In this document: piece after piece, positions 38,197 through 49,759 of the stretch | Numbering within the stretch: the first letter of the stretch is position 1 | How the letters are laid out: every line of letters starts with the position of its first letter | Assembly: GCF_000091045.1 (NCBI RefSeq) | Contig: NC_006693.1 | Coordinates: 851,799-915,798, forward strand | From: Cryptococcus deneoformans JEC21 | Lineage: Eukaryota > Basidiomycota > Tremellomycetes > Tremellales > Cryptococcaceae | Direction: 5' to 3' | Length of the DNA: 64,000 nt | Notes under the pieces: model-generated | Told to the model about the DNA's origin: nothing | What the model saw: the letters and a program-made list of their open reading frames with translations, nothing else | The model's database searches: none | Position numbers and translations under genes: made by a program

Positions 38197-39244
38197 ATGC
38201 TTGCCCCACGTACAACCCGTATTCACCGCACTTATATACACCCTACAACTTCCAAGGGGAACGTTAACAAAGAAAATGCCCATGCTCTTCCTTCCAAAAC
38301 GCCCTCTCGGATAGGTGGGAAACAACTCATTGGCCCTGCAACGGGTATGAGAATGGCTCTGGGCGCGAAGACTGAGGGAAGGGACAGAAATGTGTTGCGG
38401 CAGCAGGGTGAAGGTAAAGGAAAAGGCCGAGAAGTAGATGATATTGGTACGTTATGCCTGAGTGATGGTGAATGTTCACTGACAGTTTGTGTTTTGGTAC
38501 CCAGAGCCTAAACGGCTATTTGTTAACTCCTCTAAAGATTCCATCCCGCCTTCCAAATCCCTCTCATCTATGCCTCCCATCCCTTCCTTACCCACACGCA
38601 CGCCCGCTCCGCGACGTATCGCCCCTTCGCAATCTCAAACTCTCCGCACACCCGCACCGACCTTCAAATTCGTCGAACCTCAACCTACACCACTCCCTTC
38701 TGCTACTCGAACTGGCCGACGATCGCGTCAGTCACTTTCAAGTACACCTGGAAAGGGTGATCTGGGCTTAGACAAGCAGAAAGGACAACAATTTGTCACA
38801 CCCGCGCCAGTTAGGTGGGAAGAGGATTTGTCGCTCGGTAGTGTGGAAGTTGAACACTTGGAAGGTCTGGAGGAGCTTGAGGAAGAAGAGGATGGGGAGC
38901 CGGAATACATGCCTCCTCCTGTCCAAGGTCAGCTTTATTTCATTTCCGCATGATTAACGCAAGGCTAACTAGCAGTTCAAGAACTACCATACGATCCCGG
39001 ATGGGATGTTCCCGACCTTAAAGAGATCTTTGGCAAAATCGCAACTATGCCACTACTATTCGGTATTGGTAACGAGATGCCGGAACCTCCGGAGCTGATC
39101 TTTGAGGAGGAAGAGGTTGGTCCTCTTCGGCTTTGTAGTATGTACACCTTTCTATGATGACTGACCTCCGGGAGTTAACAAGAATCCATAGAGGACGACG
39201 ATCTAGAAGAAGACTGGTTGAAGCCAAATATAGCAGACCATTAA
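38197..39244 (+). CDS. KEN-box protein, candidate securin
   Basis: Exons 38197-38446, 38505-38927, 38976-39137, 39192-39244; 295 residues. The N-terminus is basic and carries a KEN box at residues 25-27 (NVNKENAHALPSKTPSRIGG), followed by RNVLRQQGE, which resembles a D-box. Both are degradation signals read by the anaphase-promoting complex. The middle is Pro/Ser-rich with TPAPRR and TPAP repeats; the C-terminal half is acidic (LEGLEELEEEEDGEPEYMPPP) and ends EEDWLKPNIADH. A basic, APC-degron N-terminus with an acidic C-terminus near 300 residues is the layout of fungal securins (Pds1/Cut2), which inhibit separase until anaphase. No sequence match firm enough to name it; other APC substrates have the same degrons. 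Confidence 0.6.
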
Positions 39245-40011
39245 GATCATCAATAACTGCCAGAATCCCTGCCTTTATGATGTAGACGGGAACGAAGAGC
39301 CTTAGCATGTGAAGTAGCTTTAACAGAACCGCCATAACGATGGGATGGATGTAGGTCGGCCTGCGCTTGGAGAGTAATAACCCCGTATATGAACTGTGAC
39401 TTGTTTGACGAAGGGGAAGTGATCAAGTAATCATACAGTGTTTTGTATAATCGTGGAGAATATGTTGTTTGATACCGCCCATTTGATTTAATGATATTAC
39501 CACGAACGATTCTGGATACCTATGCGATGTTTATGACATGCTTTACAGTTGACAGTTATGAGTTTGCTTTCCAATGCCATCGCATATATACGCATGTTCG
39601 CCCAAATAGAGCACTGCCATGGATGAATAGTATCGCTTCGTCATTTTTCACGAAGCATAAGCCAGTTACCGTGGCCACTTGTAGATTTGCATCTAGGCGA
39701 TGTTGATGGGGGCTCTGTTTTTTGTTTACTAGACCTTTCCTCAGACAATTGGTTGTCTTCGTCCAGTGTTATGATCATGAGCTTTAACAGCGCTTGTCAC
39801 CAAATCGGGACGATGCACTCCTGTCGTAAGGGCAGCTGATAGTTGTGACTGCGATTAATGTCCTCATGCTTGACAACCTCGATCATTCTAGTTCACAAGC
39901 ACTTCACCGGCCGGCGGTCGATCCATTTTCGGTCCAAAAATGCGATATGCACCTGCATCACCTTTTCTCTATATGCCCTAAATCATCGCACTCATCACAA
40001 TCCTTTCTCTC
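39245..40011. other. Convergent intergenic region
   Basis: Between the KEN-box gene (+) and NDUFA2 (-). Holds both 3' ends. No further coding signal seen. Confidence 0.45.
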
Positions 40012-40526
40012 TCAAGCGACACCAGCGCCGGATTGTTGGTTCACCAAGTGCGTCAAGACCTTGCCGACGTCGGGCTCTGAAAGGTTGGCGAGTTGAGCTT
40101 CTGATTCGACGCCACGTTCTATACATGATGGTCTCTCGTCAGCTGAAATAGCTCTAGAGACGATTGACAGGGGCAAATCGTCGTAAGCGACGCACCAAAT
40201 CGAACGAAAGCACGGGGAGAGATGTTGCTTGCTTCACGAATGAGGAATTTGAGATCAGGGTTGGCGGATTTGACAGCAGGATATGAGGACTGGACGAATT
40301 GACTGCAAGTGTTATTAGCCCTATTCCGCTTCCCTTCCAACCCCTTTCCCCCTACTTTACTATCCACTGCTTCAGATTTCTTTATCGAGCTCAACTGGCC
40401 ATTTCGACAAGAGCGACCAAAAGAGTAATAAACTCACCGAACACCAGCTGAGGCGGCAGAAGTTTGGCAGAAGTGAAGTCGGATTTCCTTGACGGCCTTG
40501 GGAATCTGCTTTGCGAATGAAGACAT
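40012..40526 (-). CDS. NADH:ubiquinone oxidoreductase subunit NDUFA2 (B8/10.5 kDa)
   Basis: Exons 40526-40438, 40302-40196, 40118-40012; exactly 100 residues, the family size. Starts MSSFAKQIPKAVKEIRLHFC and contains SAGVRQFVQSSYPAVK, NPDLKFLIREAS and AFVRFGERGVE, ending LVNQQSGAGVA. This is the thioredoxin-like accessory subunit of mitochondrial complex I, with the paired-cysteine/serine pattern (HFCQTSAAS) seen in fungi. No separate presequence, as usual for this subunit. Upstream sequence is free of genes for 1.8 kb. Confidence 0.93.
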
Positions 40527-42335
40527 AATGATTAAAAAAGGGAAAACGGGTTTCGTACGAATGTATGGTTGTCGATACCTTTATGCGAAATGGAGGAAAG
40601 ACGATTCGATGAGGGCTGAATTATCAGGATCATATTTCATTGCATGAGCCTGATTTCGAGAACAAACTGAGATCGGGACACAGTCTGAGTACTAAAGTAG
40701 TTACAGCAGTACGGAAAAGAATAATTAGCCCATTTCAAATATAAAATTCACTCATTCAAACACAAAAGAAGATCTAATCTGGCCACGCCCACGCATACAC
40801 CACCACCGATAGGAGTTGCTGTGCCATCGTGTGAGATATGGCCGAAGAGCTCCTGACTGTTATGGGGAAGGTTTAAGATGACGTAACAATTCTTCTCTTG
40901 AAGGTTGGCTTACGTACTCAATAATCAATTTTCATGACATTTTTCCCACGGTCGTTATACCCTAGGACCTTGGGACATATATAAATCGATTGTATCCTCA
41001 GTTTCTCTTCTTTTTCTTCATCGACCTTACTCTGCAGGATCTCTGTATAGTAATCGTTCTTTTTTGCTAGTCCACACTAGCCACATTTTCCACGTCGAGG
41101 GGATGATCTAGTTACCCGCTCCGCTCTCTCACAGAGGCATTTAGCCATCGGTCCTCTCTTTCGAGTGAGGTTCCGAGAGGTTATCGAAGAAGCTGGCGGT
41201 CGCATACCTGCCAACCCTCCGGGGAAGGTATGGGAGCGACCGTGGGCTGGAGCGGGCTTTCTGATCGACGTTCAATAGGTTTCTTTTTACCAGTATAGTT
41301 TGGTGAGCATGAAGACATCGTTCCACAAAAATTTTTAGTTTGGTCTCTATTTTTATTTGTACCTTCAATCATCCTGAGCGCCGCCATGATTGCACGTGTA
41401 AGCATTTCGTAGTACATCATTCTTGCTGAACAAGTTTAGCACTCCTGTTATTCCCGTTCGGTCCAATATGCGGAGTAATGAGCAGGGAGTAATGAGCAGG
41501 CGGTTTATAGAACATTCAAGGGCCGACAATGATTGGCGACCGAGGACTGCAAATACAACCTGCCCTCCTACAAGGAACTCCATCAGTACAGTATCGATGT
41601 CATGCTTGATGCTGAATTGAAAATTCCAAAATTTTCGCCTCAGGGAAAGTCTTCCTGTGACGGTAGCTGCTCATCATCTCCTTTGAAGTTCCATACTCAG
41701 TTCTTCTTCGACTAGCAGGTACTCTCTGCGAATGTATACCGCCATGTCTTCTCATTGTCAACTCGCCAACAGTGTTCTCGCGCAATTGGCTGAGACATTA
41801 TGGGTGGTCGAGGTTGGGAACGAAAACGTGCAAGTGATTTTTTTTTATCATGTGCCGTGACAGATTATTGGACTAATCCATCAAAAATAATAACGCAAAA
41901 AACCTTCAGCATTGTCCAAGGGAACGATATCCTGATATGACATTTTGAGCTTTTTGGCGCAAGGGGAATATTTGCGGCATACGAGTTGGTGTCGGTGGAT
42001 GACCCATAGCTGCGGGATTCCATTTCATATCTTTGAGAATTTTCGTAGCTTGAGCCATGAACTGCTTATTAAATAGTTACGGTGTGACGGAACTGAGCTA
42101 AAACTGAAGGCATCTTGGACATATCTTGTAAGGACGAAGGTTCGGAGAAGCATGGGGACAAATAAATGAAGACGCCTTGGTTACTGTCGATTATTTAACA
42201 GTCAGGGGGTTGATTAAAGACGCGTCGCGTAATTTGTTCATCTTGGGGGCAGGGTGTCTAGCCATGCTTCATCTGTCTTCTTCCTCCATTCTGACGTCTG
42301 ATTTCTTTCTTCCTCTCCACAATTTGCCACCCACC
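40527..42335. other. Gene-free region
   Basis: 1.8 kb with no supported gene. A direct repeat of gagtaatgagcagg occurs twice in tandem near 41472-41500. Short frames on both strands at 41140-41790 show no family features. 41845-41853 is a T run. Confidence 0.4.
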
Positions 42336-44729
42336 ATGGCATCTTGGGTATCCACATTTCGCTCACCGTCACCCTGTACAGACGATGAAAGTTGCCACTC
42401 CGTCAAAGTAGGCGCTGGCGCAAATACAGATCTCATACATGATCTGGACCTTTCTTTACGTGACGATAAGGCCGTGTATAACCCTAACCCATTTACGTTA
42501 GCGAAGAGGAAGAGTATGAGAGGTGGAGGAAGAAAGATATCAAATGGTAAAACTTTCGACCAAGCTTAGATATAGACCAGAAAGCTGAGGGACTGTTTCA
42601 GTCATTTCGGCAGAGGATAGGATGAAAGATGTCGTGCCAGCAGTCAGTTCTACGCCCAAAGCCGCAAAATTTATTGAATATCTGAAAACTACATCCACTC
42701 CTGAAAACCAAGAGAATGCAAACTCAAGTAATAACGAGGACCTTTCTGCGACGGCCCGACGCGGCCCAAAACCTGCTGTTTGGAATTACCTGCCACCGCC
42801 TATCGAAGAGGAAGTGAAGCCACGCAGCAAGAAGAGCGGATGGGTAGACAAGGACGGTAACCCATTGCCTGATGCCCCTCCGCGTAAGAAGTCGATAATC
42901 AATATCATCGAGGAAAAGGAAGCACAGGAGGAAAAAAGGGCGAAGAAGGCCGCCCAAGCCAAGGAGAAGAGAAAGAGGACCATCGAAGCAAAGAAAAAAA
43001 AGAAAACTGAGGAGAAGATTGAGTTTGGATTACTCCGTAAGCTGGTTTATGTGCTCGCAATACGAACACCAGGCTTACATCTCCTCAGCCAAAGGTGCGG
43101 GTCCTACTGAAGAATATCCCATCTTGCTCGCTCTGGATAAGCAGAAATCCCTCCCGACTAAATCTCAAGCAAAGCTGAAAAATGGCGAAGTCACCCGCTC
43201 ACCGCGGCCTAAGCACAATATCGTTGAGGATATCAATGACCTTGTTTATGGACCTGCAAAAACAAGGAACGGCAAAGGCAATACCGCAACCGACCCTATC
43301 GACCTCGACCATTCGTCTGAAATTAGTGATCGCAAAAGTCGATCGGATGGATCTACTTCAACATTGATAGGGAGCAGCAAGGCCAATAAGTCTGGTGTTA
43401 ATGCACAAATCGGCAGGTTCTCAGCATCGAAGGCATCGACTCAGCGCCGTTTACCTTTCAAGGAATCCTATCCTTCATCAAGCAATCGTGAAAGAAGCCA
43501 ACTTGGTAGTCCACCAAGCCTCAAACAACCTCAAGGACTAGGAACGCCTCATACTGATGATACGGCCGTCGGCTGTGACTCGATGGAACATCCCTCAACA
43601 ATGACTCGCATTCCATCTTCGGTGACTCAAGCAGGCGATAAATCAACTACTACAGCCAGTGGTCTCCCTTACAGTTCACCTTTGGCCGGAAGGGGGAAGA
43701 TATTAGGTCATATAAGGGGAGGAAAGTTGAAAGGGAAAGGTAAGCTGATTGAATACCTGCCTGAGTCAGATTTGGAGCCGAATTTGGAAGACTTTAAATC
43801 GCTGGACGTGGAAAGATTAGAAAGAGCCGCGGAGAGTACGAAACATCGTTACTGTCATGTGTCAGATCGATGCTGACATAAATACAGCTTACCAATCTAA
43901 GGAGATTCACAATCCGCCATCCCCCATCATTGCTCGCCCCGTCCCTCGACAGTTCCAACGTCTCGTCCCGATCAACCGCTTCCAACCTCCATCTCGTTCT
44001 CCCAGTCCCATGTGGTCAACTCTACCTGTGCCCTCCAAGCGCAAAATATCTTCCCCCTCATCTTCCTCAAAGGATTCAAAGGCCTTCACTTCAAACAAGT
44101 TCCGTGTTCCATCGCTTTTCCCCACCACTCGCAAACGCTCCCCGGCTCAATCCCCTAGCTCGCCTAGAAAACTTACTAGACTCACCCTTTTCACGCCTAC
44201 TTCGAAAGAAGAAGACGCTTGCCGACCTATTCCGGAAAGATCGTTGTACACCATTAACACAATCCGAGGTACCACGTACGCCCCGTCGGTCGTTCATAAC
44301 GATATGCCCGGAGGTAAAAGTCATAGGCTCGTCGGTATCAAGGGCAGACTGACCCTTCCTCCTGGCCGAAGCGGATATCCATCAAGAACCAACACTAACG
44401 GCCTAATGACGACGTGGAAGAACAAGAATGATCAGCAGACCCAAATATCTCAAAATGGATATAGTGGAGACCCTGCTTATGACTATCGCGATTACCAAAT
44501 TCGAGCGGGGCCGTCGGGGACGGGGAATGATTATGACGAGGGATACGAGGATGAGGCCGAGGGGGATAAGGAAGACTGGCAGTCCGCCTGGAAGAGAAGG
44601 AATAGCGGTGGGACTGGGGTGGCGCCTGGTCAGATGATGGGTAGAAGGAGGTTGGAGCGGACCAGCATAGAGGCGGATGAGATGGATGCGGCGGAGCAAT
44701 ACATCTTTCAACCTCATGAGAGGTACTAA
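42336..44729 (+). CDS. Long disordered protein of unknown function
   Basis: Exons 42336-42546, 42602-43036, 43089-43835, 43888-44729; 744 residues. The ATG sits in a good context (CCACCATGGC). I do not recognise the family. Visible parts: an N-terminal stretch with a GGGRK patch; residues about 120-230 with ARRGPKPAVWNYLPPP, then KSGWVDKDGNPLPDAPPRKK and a lysine-rich helix (EEKEAQEEKRAKKAAQ, KKKKKTEEK); a Ser-rich middle with SPLAGRGKILGHIRGGK; a C-terminal region rich in SP dipeptides (SRSPSPM, AQSPSSPRK) and ending EQYIFQPHERY. The many SP/TP sites and basic patches suggest a nuclear, phosphoregulated protein. Splice phases are all consistent (phase 1). Confidence 0.7.
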
Positions 44730-45373
44730 TTCTCCGGGATTCTTCTGCCGAGTGGTCAGAAGTGAGGCGGATGGGGGTTTAACTAATCTTCAGGGATTAG
44801 CTATTATGCTCACGAATTTGCTATCTAACTGCTGATACAGTTGTATTTCAACTTGCCTCACTAACCTTATGTTGTTTACGGTTTCCGATTAAGTATCATT
44901 CATTTTTCCTTACCGGCTCAATATTTATACTTACTTTATGCCAATTTCTCGGCCATGAGCTCATCATCGGTTGTGCATTTGAAGATTGAATGGGTCTATA
45001 TCCTTTGTGCATGGCGATCTGTGATTATTGAGCGAAATGCCATAACTCTCTTTTTTCTGGTGGCTTTCTCTAAGTAGGTTGCTAGACTAACATACGTCAC
45101 CTATGGCTAAGACATGCAAACTGTGCGTATCCAATCTAATTTGATTTCTTTCAGCCAAAATTGGAAGTTTCGCACCAGCTTTGCCCTTGTTGACAATGCT
45201 AGTCACAATTGTTGTTCGTGATGTAAATCTCATAGAAACAAAACAAAGGGCATATAGTGCGGCGAATACCGCGACGACGTGTCGAAACACTACTACTGTC
45301 ATTGGGAATAATTTAGTCCTGCACGGAATTCCGGGTAGACAAATGCTTCCGTAAAGGTTGTCCATACGGATAC
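44730..45373. other. Boundary region before the transposon relics
   Basis: No gene. It marks the transition from the disordered-protein gene to the repeat-derived stretch. I did not find an obvious LTR or target-site duplication here by eye. Confidence 0.4.
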
Positions 45374-47932
45374 CTACGGGGACTGGCCGTGAAAGGTGAT
45401 CTGCAAGTGTCCGCGGGAAGGTGTCAATGGGGGAGAAACTGGGGCAAGCGGGTGAGGAGGAAGGGATTCAAGAACAAATGGTTCCCATGTGCCGTGTGGG
45501 GTATACTGGTGCGTTTTCTGTGGCTGTTGAAGAAAGGCCGAGGACGGGAGGTCGGCGGCAGTGACTGAGGTAGGAAAGACAACATCCCTTGATACCACGA
45601 CCTTTTCCGTCCATAGATCCCAGACTCGCCAGCTGGTGGTATACGGAACATACGAAAGAAGACGCGCGGGGTGAAAACGAGGCTTGTGAGCTTATTCGTC
45701 TCAAGAGTGGATTCGCACGTAGCAGGGAGCACCAAAAGGCTGGAGGTGAATCAGAGGAAGAGGAACGGCGTATCCTCGCCAAATGTCTTGTTTGGGGTAT
45801 CTGTCCGGCAGGACCACAGGGGTTCTATTCCGAGTTTAGACAGAGTACGCAACAGCCTCGGCCCAGAATCGGTGCGGCAACCCAGCAGCTTGTAGAAGGG
45901 TACGGACATCATCAAAGACAGTGCGGTTGGTAAGCTCCACCGGCCGTTTTGGGCATGGGCGGCAGGTGGGGTAACATGATGTTCAATGATGCCTTTTGCA
46001 GCGGGGGCTGTGAGGAAAGAACGGCCAGCAAATTTGCCACCGCTGTCAGAACAAATAACTTTTACCCGGGTGGAGAGCTGAGTCTCCACATTGGTGATGA
46101 GATTGAGGATGTAGATGACAGCGTCACTTCTGTGTTGGAGAAAACCCGCATACAGTTTACGGCTAAAGTCGTCTACACAAGTTAACAGGTAAGAGTGTCC
46201 CCCAAGAGAAGGGATGCGAGCAGGACCCCATATGTCAACATGTGGCACGGCCACAAGTGAGGAAGTGCGAAGAGATGAGGGTGGAGAAGGAAGCTGAGTG
46301 CCCTTGCCCACAGAACACAGGAGGAGCACGAGACAATTTAATCACATCTCCACTAATGTTATCCCATGCTACCGACTTATCCAACCGACCCCGTTTCCTC
46401 AACTTCACGACATTACGGATGTTTAATGTCACAAATCAGGTATAGCTAGCGGTTACGTGTAGAGTTTCTACGTTTTGCATGGAGGAAGAAAGAAGGAATA
46501 AAGCGTATAAAGAATGTCTATGAAAAACTTCCTTACTGCGCCTCTGAACCTTAACCTTAATCCTCCTCATCCTCCGCAGTTGGATCACCCTTCTGGACAT
46601 TCCAACATAGATGTCCTAACCTGTGGTGCCAGGAAAGAAGAGAGTCAGGTACAGTGATAGTCAGGGGGGAGAAAGATGTGACGCACTGTTTGAGACATCG
46701 TCGTTGTGGTAGGGAAAGGAGATTATATAGAGCATCCACGCCTGTTCGGTCAATCCGGGGCTCCAGTGCAGCAGAGCGTCGCGGAAATAAGTCTCCAAGG
46801 CGAGGAGATGTCGCTGGAGAGCAAACGCGTCGGCGTGGGAGTGAGACCCAAGTCTCGGCGGAGAGATCTTGTCCGGGCGGGACCCGCGGGGCAGAGGCGA
46901 TGGTGACAGAGTGGTCGTTGTTGGGCTGTAGATACGCCCTCTTCTGGTCGAAGCGCCATGTGTACTCGCTGTGGCACATAGCCGAGACCGAGAAGAGGTT
47001 CCGACCCAGTTGGGGAACGTAGAGTAAGTCTAGCAGTGAAATCTGGGTTCCCCCAGCGTCCATAATCATAGTGACCGAGCCAATTTCTGTTGCAAACGTA
47101 GTGGTTCCTTTTTGCGCCGTCATGACCGCAATCGGCTCAGGGAGAACGCGAATATCCGAGAATGCATGCTGACCCTTGAACATGTGTTGCGTGGCCCCAC
47201 TGTCGACCCCTACTGGGATCGGATGAGGCCTAGTCTGACTGTAGAGAGCCATCGCCTGGTTGTCAGGAAAGGGGAGACGAAGACATGGAATGTGACAGGC
47301 ATGGATGGGGTTACATGCAGGCCGCTACCTGCTTCAAATGAAGCCGTTGTGATGTTGTGTACCCCTGGGGCAGGTTTGGGCTTCTTTCGGCAGTCCCCAG
47401 TATCATGGCCGTACTTTTGGTGATACTGGCAGAAGGCAGACTGGTTGAATTTGTTTCTTCCATTGGCGCGAGTGGGACGGGTGCCAGTAGCAGTAGTGAG
47501 TGCCTGCGTGTGGTGACGCCTGTCGTACGAACTCGTCGAGAGTATTCGGGCCTGACCGCATCAAACACTCGGGAGCAAGATTGCGTCCTGACCTTGGTAG
47601 ATTTCAACTGCTCGTAGCTCGGGGGAAGGAGTTGAGGAGAATGACCGCCTGAAGAGTGTCTGGAATACCTATCCCTCCTTCGATTAGTTCCCTTTAAAGC
47701 TCGGTGGGTATTCCGAAGTGCTCCTCAATGTCCCCATCTTCTTCCATCTCGAGCGAAGTAAGCTGTTGAACGAGGAAAGCCTGGCGACCAGCGCGATTAG
47801 GAGCGTACAGGCCTTCGTCAGGAGAGTCAAGAGGCAGAAGTTTGGGCGGAACTTCGTGCCTCGTCGGCGGAGGCCGGCCGATGTCCGTCGAGGGACTTGT
47901 GTGAGCCTAAAGCCGGAACTCGCTTCAAACAT
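45374..47932 (-). mobile_element. Ty1/copia retrotransposon relic
   Basis: Decayed gag-pol on the minus strand, split over several frames. In order 5' to 3' of the element: a gag fragment (47.93-47.6 kb); a zinc-knuckle-like CQYHQKYGHDTGDC near 47.42 kb; an aspartic protease with VGVDSGATQHM and the conserved LLDLLYVPQLGRNLFSV (47.25-46.95 kb); a GAG-pre-integrase segment SWHHRLGHL (46.65 kb); an integrase core with HVDIWGPA, DDFSRKLYAGFL and CSDSGGKF (46.26-45.96 kb), then LTNRTVFDDVRTLLQ and FWAEAVAYSV in another frame. Multiple stops and frameshifts; reverse transcriptase not seen. No LTRs recognised. A dead, old insertion. Confidence 0.85.
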
Positions 47933-47939
47933 TCCTTCT

Positions 47940-49030
47940 ACTCCTCAAACCAGCCACTGTATGACGCTACTCCCCAACTGGCCGAAGCTGTGGAATCTGG
48001 TACACAACTGTACCCTTTCAAGGTCCATTGCGCTTTCGTGAGCCAGAGTACTGTGGATGCCACCGGACCCCTATCAAGAAGATCCTGTTTCTATACCCAG
48101 GTTTACATCTACCCATTCTCACCAAAATCGGTTTTATGTTGTCCCATACTTTGTATGCAGCATATCACCTCCGCATTCGAACAATCGAATCTGTGATGGC
48201 TATGTACAGTCAAGGGATAATGGCCTCTTTGTTACAGCAGTATACAGCCTTTGCTGCTTTTATTCAAGAGGTATTTCCGGAAGCAGACCCTCGACCTTTT
48301 GGTTGGCATTACACCTGGACCAACTGCGCCCAGAGCTAGAAACCTTCATAAGCTTTTAGCTCCTGTTTGTGCAGAGCTCGGTGCAGGAGAGAGACATGGC
48401 CTTTGGGTACGAACACCTAAGTACCCACATGGTAAGTCCTATCTATATAACACCTGCATGCATGCTCTAATTTGGGTTTTGGACAGGTCGTCTTATTAGG
48501 GTCATCCTGGTTGGTGTGGTGGCCGATCGACCTGCAGCTGTTGATATTGTTGGGTGTGAGCATTACAAGGCCTTCACGGGCTCATGTTTGAAGTATCATT
48601 ATAACCGCAAAAAAATGGCACCATTCATTCAAGGTCCCCCTCGTGATTCTCAGGCCCACAATGTTGCCTCTGTTAGGGCGTCCGAGGCGGTGGAGGAGGA
48701 TAGGGAGCAATGGTTCGAAGAACAGTTAAATGGTCTTATGGAACGGGAACGTGCTTCACTTCAGTACGAAAGATATGATCCTAAGCGGGAACGGCGTAAA
48801 ACCCGTGAAGCAACATGGGGTAATCTTTCGTCTCTTGTCATGATCCCACCATCCTTCGACAAGTTCGACCACACTGTATTCGACCCTATGCATTCCTTAT
48901 TGGAGGGGGTTTTGGCTCTTTGTTTTTGGGTCATTCTGGTTTTGGGAGGGAAGTGGGGTGAGGCAGATAATGAAATAAAAAATGTTAGAAGCGAGCTTTG
49001 GGCTGGAAGAGTTGACGACAGATGCTTGTG
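47940..49030 (+). mobile_element. Tnp2/CACTA-like DNA transposase relic
   Basis: Fragments on the plus strand: a leader with PGLHLPILTKIGFML and YAAYHLRIRTIESV (48.09-48.2 kb), then a frame shift; VILVGVVADRPAAVDIVGCEHYKAF (48.50-48.57 kb), which matches the region D-x-PA...G...H of Tnp2-type transposases; and DKFDHTVFDPMHSLLEGVLA (48.86-48.92 kb), the highly typical D-x-MH-x-LLEG motif. One internal frame of 171 codons (48516-49031) survives. The element directly abuts the copia relic on the other strand, so it may be a nested insertion. Confidence 0.75.
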
Positions 49031-49170
49031 ACTCCGGCTTCTTGTCCCGCCTTAACCGTGTTCCCTACCCCCAACCGAATTATTCACCGTGGGCTCCCAG
49101 AGCATCGAAGTGGCGGTGGTTTCGCTCGAGCCAAGAACCCTTGAGGGACAGAAGCGGAATGACCTGAGGG

Positions 49171-49524
49171 TAAGAGGCAGGCAAGGCTCGAGAACAGAAT
49201 AGCCTCCCAGATGATAAGGAGCTTATCCACTACCATTACTTGGTCTCGTCTGTCGCAATTGGGTATGCCGAAGCCGTCGTCCCTCACTTGGACATCAATG
49301 ATGGCAATGGTTACTCCTTCATTTTTCAGCTCGACGGTCCTACTGGGTACACCCGGGTGCCTCAGCTCGGGGTGGATATTGCACATAGGACTGGAGACGT
49401 TGTCATTCTTCCGACTTCGCAACTGGTCCATCTTGCCTCTCCCATCTCGGAACCTCTTGCTAGTGGTGAGCTCCGGTTAGTAGCCGTTGGATATATATGC
49501 CGTCATGTTGTGAATGATTCCTAG
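49171..49524 (+). pseudogene. 2OG-Fe(II) dioxygenase-like fragment (TET/JBP-like?)
   Basis: One frame is open from 49174 to 49524. It reads YAEAVVPHLDINDGNGYSF, then RTGDVVILPTSQLVHLAS and GELRLVAVGY. This gives HxD (H codon at 49285, D at 49291), a distal H (49429) 48 residues later and an R (49474) 15 residues after that: the iron and 2-oxoglutarate ligand pattern of double-stranded beta-helix dioxygenases. Basidiomycetes carry TET/JBP-type members of this fold next to DNA transposons. A coiled segment follows downstream (KDKVLNPVSILRAFQQAKEIE, 49.60-49.66 kb). No start codon or intact gene can be assigned, and a 40-base intron may end at 49210. Prolyl-hydroxylase-like ancestry is an alternative. 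Confidence 0.5.
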
Positions 49525-49759
49525 CAAGCTTTACATGTATTCTCTCTCAATCCCCGGTCAAAGATTGCCTGTTTGTTGTCTCTGGTAGCACGCGCGCGAT
49601 TCAAAAGGACAAGGTCCTGAACCCTGTCTCAATCCTGAGAGCGTTCCAGCAGGCGAAGGAGATAGAGAGGCGATTGGAAGCTGGAGAGCTGCCAACGGTA
49701 GGAAACTCAGGCGACAGATATCGACAAACCGTCTAGAGTTTGGAGGTTGGCATGGGACG

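Noticed and set aside
41472..41500. Tandem direct repeat of 14 bases
   Set aside because: Only two copies; no larger array, no CRISPR-like spacing, no gene context.
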